This document shows positions 6,751 to 8,594 of a DNA stretch of 8,594 bases, in pieces. Position 1 is the stretch's first letter, and every line of letters begins with the position of its first letter. A program made the position numbers and the translations under genes. Source of the DNA: Sedimentibacter sp. (GTDB lineage: Bacteria; Bacillota; Clostridia; Tissierellales; Sedimentibacteraceae); contig JAQSYS010000059.1 of the NCBI GenBank assembly GCA_029256005.1, positions 1-8,594 of the forward strand. Reading direction: 5' to 3'. The notes under the pieces were generated by a model. It was given only the letters and a program-made list of their open reading frames with translations. It ran no database searches and was not told where the DNA came from.

Positions 6751-7221
6751 ATGGAACATGAATCAGTGCAACAAATGTGGAGAGGTTATCTTGAATCAAT
6801 AGGAGAAAATCAAGAAACCACTAACTTGAATTACAGCTCTTGGCATTTCTGTGACAACGAACAGGATGCTAATGAACTGGCAGAATTGGTATTACAAGGT
6901 ACTAAAAAGGCAACGGCTTCGCTATATCTTTCTTATGAAAATGATGGCGATGAGATACCTACTGTCGGGAATTTAAGCATCATCATTAATTGGGATGGTG
7001 TTGCTCAGTGTATCATTAAAACAACAAACGTGGACATAGTTCCTTACAAGGATGTTACCGAAAAATTTGCTGCAACAGAAGGCGAAGGAGACAAATCACT
7101 CAATTACTGGAGAAGATGTCACTGGGATTATTTTTCGAGAGAAATGCAGGAAATCGGAAAGACACCAAGTGAGGACATGTTGGTAGTTTGTGAGAAATTT
7201 GAAGTAGTATATAAAAAATAA
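6751..7221 (+). CDS. YhfF-like ASCH domain protein
   Basis: This 156-residue protein is one ASCH domain, a PUA-like beta barrel that binds RNA or modified nucleosides. Motifs seen are the SSWHFCDNEQDANELA entry segment, GTKKATAS at 50-57 (the conserved Gly-x-Lys-x-Ala-Thr), VGNLSIIINWDG, and EGEGDKSLNYW at 110-120 followed by HWDYFSRE and the closing segment SEDMLVVCEKFEVVY. The whole pattern matches YhfF-like / EF3133-like ASCH proteins of Firmicutes. Elsewhere in the superfamily, an ASCH protein has been shown to cleave RNA, and YqfB to hydrolyse N4-acetylcytidine; neither activity can be assumed for this branch. AAAGGAGAA gives a strong ribosome binding site for the ATG at 6751. Gaps of 17 and 13 bases to its neighbours place it in the same operon. 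A link to nucleoside-containing substrates would fit an MccF-like neighbour, but this is inference. Confidence 0.9.
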   Translation: MEHESVQQMWRGYLESIGENQETTNLNYSSWHFCDNEQDANELAELVLQGTKKATASLYLSYENDGDEIPTVGNLSIIINWDGVAQCIIKTTNVDIVPYKDVTEKFAATEGEGDKSLNYWRRCHWDYFSREMQEIGKTPSEDMLVVCEKFEVVYKK

Positions 7222-7234
7222 AGGAGGATAAATA

Positions 7235-7783
7235 ATGGCAATACATTATAACTTGGTAAATTTAAAGAACGGCAAGGATTTAGTACAAAGGAATGCAGAA
7301 GAAAAAGATGCTGAAAAAATGATTGAGTATCTGAATATTATTGGCGGAGAAAGCGACAATCTATTATTTGGAAAAGGCAACTTTCGCCTAAACGTGGATC
7401 AGGAAAGAGAATACTTGAAAAATGCAAAGGAAGATCCAAATACTTTAATGCTTTTAGGATTCATTGATGACAATATTGTGAGTGTTTCTCAAATAAGCGC
7501 CTCAAATAGGGCTAGAATTGCTCACAACAGCGAGATATCAATTTCAGTTAAAAAAGAATATTGGCACATGGGAATTGGAAACGCACAAATGAATCAGCTC
7601 ATAACATTTGCTAAAAATAGCGGTATTACAAGAAACATCACATTAGGTGTTAGACATGTAAATGAAAATGCTATAAAACTTTATGAAAAATGCGGTTTCA
7701 TAAAAGTGGGAGTACATAAAAATTTCTTCAATATCGACGGCAATTTCTATGATGAAATTTTAATGGATTTGTTTTTATACTGA
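7235..7783 (+). CDS. GNAT family N-acetyltransferase
   Basis: This 182-residue acetyl-CoA-dependent N-acetyltransferase is cytoplasmic and has no signal peptide. The GNAT core is clear. An acidic strand, SEISISVKKEYW, leads to the pyrophosphate-binding loop HMGIGNA at 111-117 (R/QxxGxG type, with Trp110 in the place of Gln/Arg, a common variant), then ITLGVRHVNENAIKLYEKCGF, whose NENAIKLYEKCGF at 143-155 is the usual motif B. The first 25 residues precede the R-N-A-E-E-K-D-A entry strand typical of the family. The target amine cannot be read from the sequence; candidates include an antibiotic, an amino acid or a small metabolite. AAGGAGGA gives a near-perfect ribosome binding site. It is the last gene before a strong terminator, so it closes the four-enzyme unit that begins with the SagB-type gene. 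Confidence 0.92.
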   Translation: MAIHYNLVNLKNGKDLVQRNAEEKDAEKMIEYLNIIGGESDNLLFGKGNFRLNVDQEREYLKNAKEDPNTLMLLGFIDDNIVSVSQISASNRARIAHNSEISISVKKEYWHMGIGNAQMNQLITFAKNSGITRNITLGVRHVNENAIKLYEKCGFIKVGVHKNFFNIDGNFYDEILMDLFLY

Positions 7784-7789
7784 TAATTC

Positions 7790-7830
7790 AAAATACCGTT
7801 TATTCATTATGAAGTAGACGGTATTTTTTT
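7790..7830 (+). terminator. Strong intrinsic terminator of the enzyme cassette
   Basis: AAAATACCGT at 7790-7799 pairs perfectly with ACGGTATTTT at 7818-7827. Five further pairs (two of them T-G) extend the stem inward and leave an eight-base loop at 7805-7812. The T run at 7824-7830 completes it. It begins seven bases after the GNAT stop codon. Confidence 0.9.
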
Positions 7831-7831
7831 A

Positions 7832-7869
7832 TTAGCAAAAAACCAAGTCATGCTGTATAATTGTATAAT
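7832..7869 (+). promoter_or_regulatory. Promoter with duplicated -10 box for the nucleoid-associated protein
   Basis: Two perfect TATAAT hexamers lie at 7856-7861 and 7864-7869, inside an exact tandem repeat of TGTATAAT at 7854-7869. The best -35 is TTAGCA at 7832-7837, 18 bases before the first hexamer, with four of six matches. The second hexamer has no good -35. The leader to the ATG at 7894 would be only about 20-25 bases. The position directly after a strong terminator supports a real promoter. Confidence 0.65.
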
Positions 7870-7893
7870 AAAACTAAAATATAAGAGGTAAAA

Positions 7894-8594
7894 ATGAGCG
7901 TTTCAATATCAAAAGCAATACTTCATATACTGGACACAAGCTTGGGAATACCTGTATTGTCTGAAAATCTAATGTCTTTTAACGAAGAAATGAGAGAATA
8001 CACTGAAAAACATATTATAAAGTGCTATAATGATTCAGATTTAAAAAAGACTAAATTCATCAATCATGGCGGTTTGTTCATAAAACTAATAAATGAATTT
8101 AAAGTCAATGATGATTTTATTAAATTCTCAAATGAAGTTTCTGAATTTTTCTATAAATTAATTTCAGAAAATCCTGATGTTAAACCATGTGATTTGTTAT
8201 TTGTACAAGCAAATGTTTTTAACAAGGATTACATGATTATTCTAAAGCTCAATTATAAAAAAGGATATATTCATTTTACAAAACAAGAAGAGTCAACTAA
8301 AAATATTATCATTGAGCAACCATGTGCTCTGCCAGCAGCCTCCCAAAGAATCGATGAGTTTATATTTGTGGATATAAATACGCTTGAAGTGTTTGTAAAA
8401 GAAAAAAAATGTCAGGTCTACAATGAGCCTTGTTACTATATCTCTAAACATCTTCTTGAATGCAAGGAAGAAAAACCAGACAAAGAAAAGGTTAAAATTA
8501 TTACACAGACCACTGACAAAATAATCAAGGAATATTATGATGATGATATGTTCATGAAAAGTCAGGTAAAAAATATCATTAGAGAAAATGTTGA
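7894..8594 (+). CDS. 37-kDa nucleoid-associated protein, NA37/NdpA family (3' partial)
   Basis: An open frame starts at ATG 7894 after AGAGGT at 7884-7889 and stays open to the end of the window, giving 233 complete codons. The protein begins MSVSISKAILHILDTSLGIP, followed by VLSENLMSF, which is the start typical of Firmicute members of the 37-kDa nucleoid-associated family (E. coli YejK is the reference member). Further agreement is seen in KPCDLLFVQANVFNKDYMIILKLNYKKGYIHF and in the PCALPAASQRIDEFIFVDI region. Family members are about 330-350 residues, so roughly the last third is missing here. YejK associates with the nucleoid; the role of the Firmicute homologues is little known. It has its own promoter after a strong terminator and so is not part of the preceding cassette. 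Confidence 0.87.
   Translation, partial: MSVSISKAILHILDTSLGIPVLSENLMSFNEEMREYTEKHIIKCYNDSDLKKTKFINHGGLFIKLINEFKVNDDFIKFSNEVSEFFYKLISENPDVKPCDLLFVQANVFNKDYMIILKLNYKKGYIHFTKQEESTKNIIIEQPCALPAASQRIDEFIFVDINTLEVFVKEKKCQVYNEPCYYISKHLLECKEEKPDKEKVKIITQTTDKIIKEYYDDDMFMKSQVKNIIRENV

Noticed and set aside
4917..7783. Azole-modified peptide (TOMM) biosynthetic cluster
   Set aside because: Only the SagB-type oxidoreductase is present. There is no YcaO protein, no SagC-like protein, no transporter and no short precursor frame with a Cys/Ser/Thr-rich core.

Overview
The window is AT-rich DNA from what looks like a low-GC Gram-positive anaerobe of the Clostridia. Support for this comes from purine-rich Shine-Dalgarno sites, heavy use of AAA, ATA and TTA codons, a secreted GH18 enzyme with a C-terminal copper-amine-oxidase-N-like stalk domain, a DUF5050-type propeller protein, and a Firmicute-type SanA/DUF218 protein. 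The genus cannot be fixed from the sequence alone. All genes lie on the + strand. There are no RNA genes, insertion sequences, CRISPR arrays or gene-free stretches over 300 bases.

Region 1 (1-2560) is an envelope block. It holds the tail of a small membrane-protein gene, a secreted GH18 glycosidase with a stalk domain, an unrecognised small exported protein, and a membrane-anchored SanA/YdcF/ElyC (DUF218) protein. A short hairpin follows the last gene.

Region 2 (2559-4863) starts from a plausible promoter. It encodes two translationally coupled membrane proteins. The first has four membrane helices followed by seven repeats of about 40 residues, read as a surface-exposed beta-propeller. The second starts at TTG inside the stop codon of the first, and carries an external beta-rich domain between membrane helices.

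Region 3 (4917-7827) is a tight run of four enzymes: a stand-alone SagB-type nitroreductase-fold oxidoreductase, an S66 peptidase of the MccF/LD-carboxypeptidase type with an intact Ser-Glu-His triad, a YhfF-like ASCH protein and a GNAT acetyltransferase. The run ends at a strong terminator. S66 and GNAT domains are both known immunity activities against microcin C-type nucleotide-peptide antibiotics. A detoxification or self-immunity cassette is therefore a reasonable but unproven reading.

Region 4 (7832-8594) opens a new unit with a tandem TGTATAAT promoter. It encodes a 37-kDa nucleoid-associated protein (NA37/NdpA family) that runs off the end of the window.

No clearly new system is demonstrated. 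The best candidates for follow-up are the coupled propeller pair of region 2 and the four-enzyme cassette of region 3.
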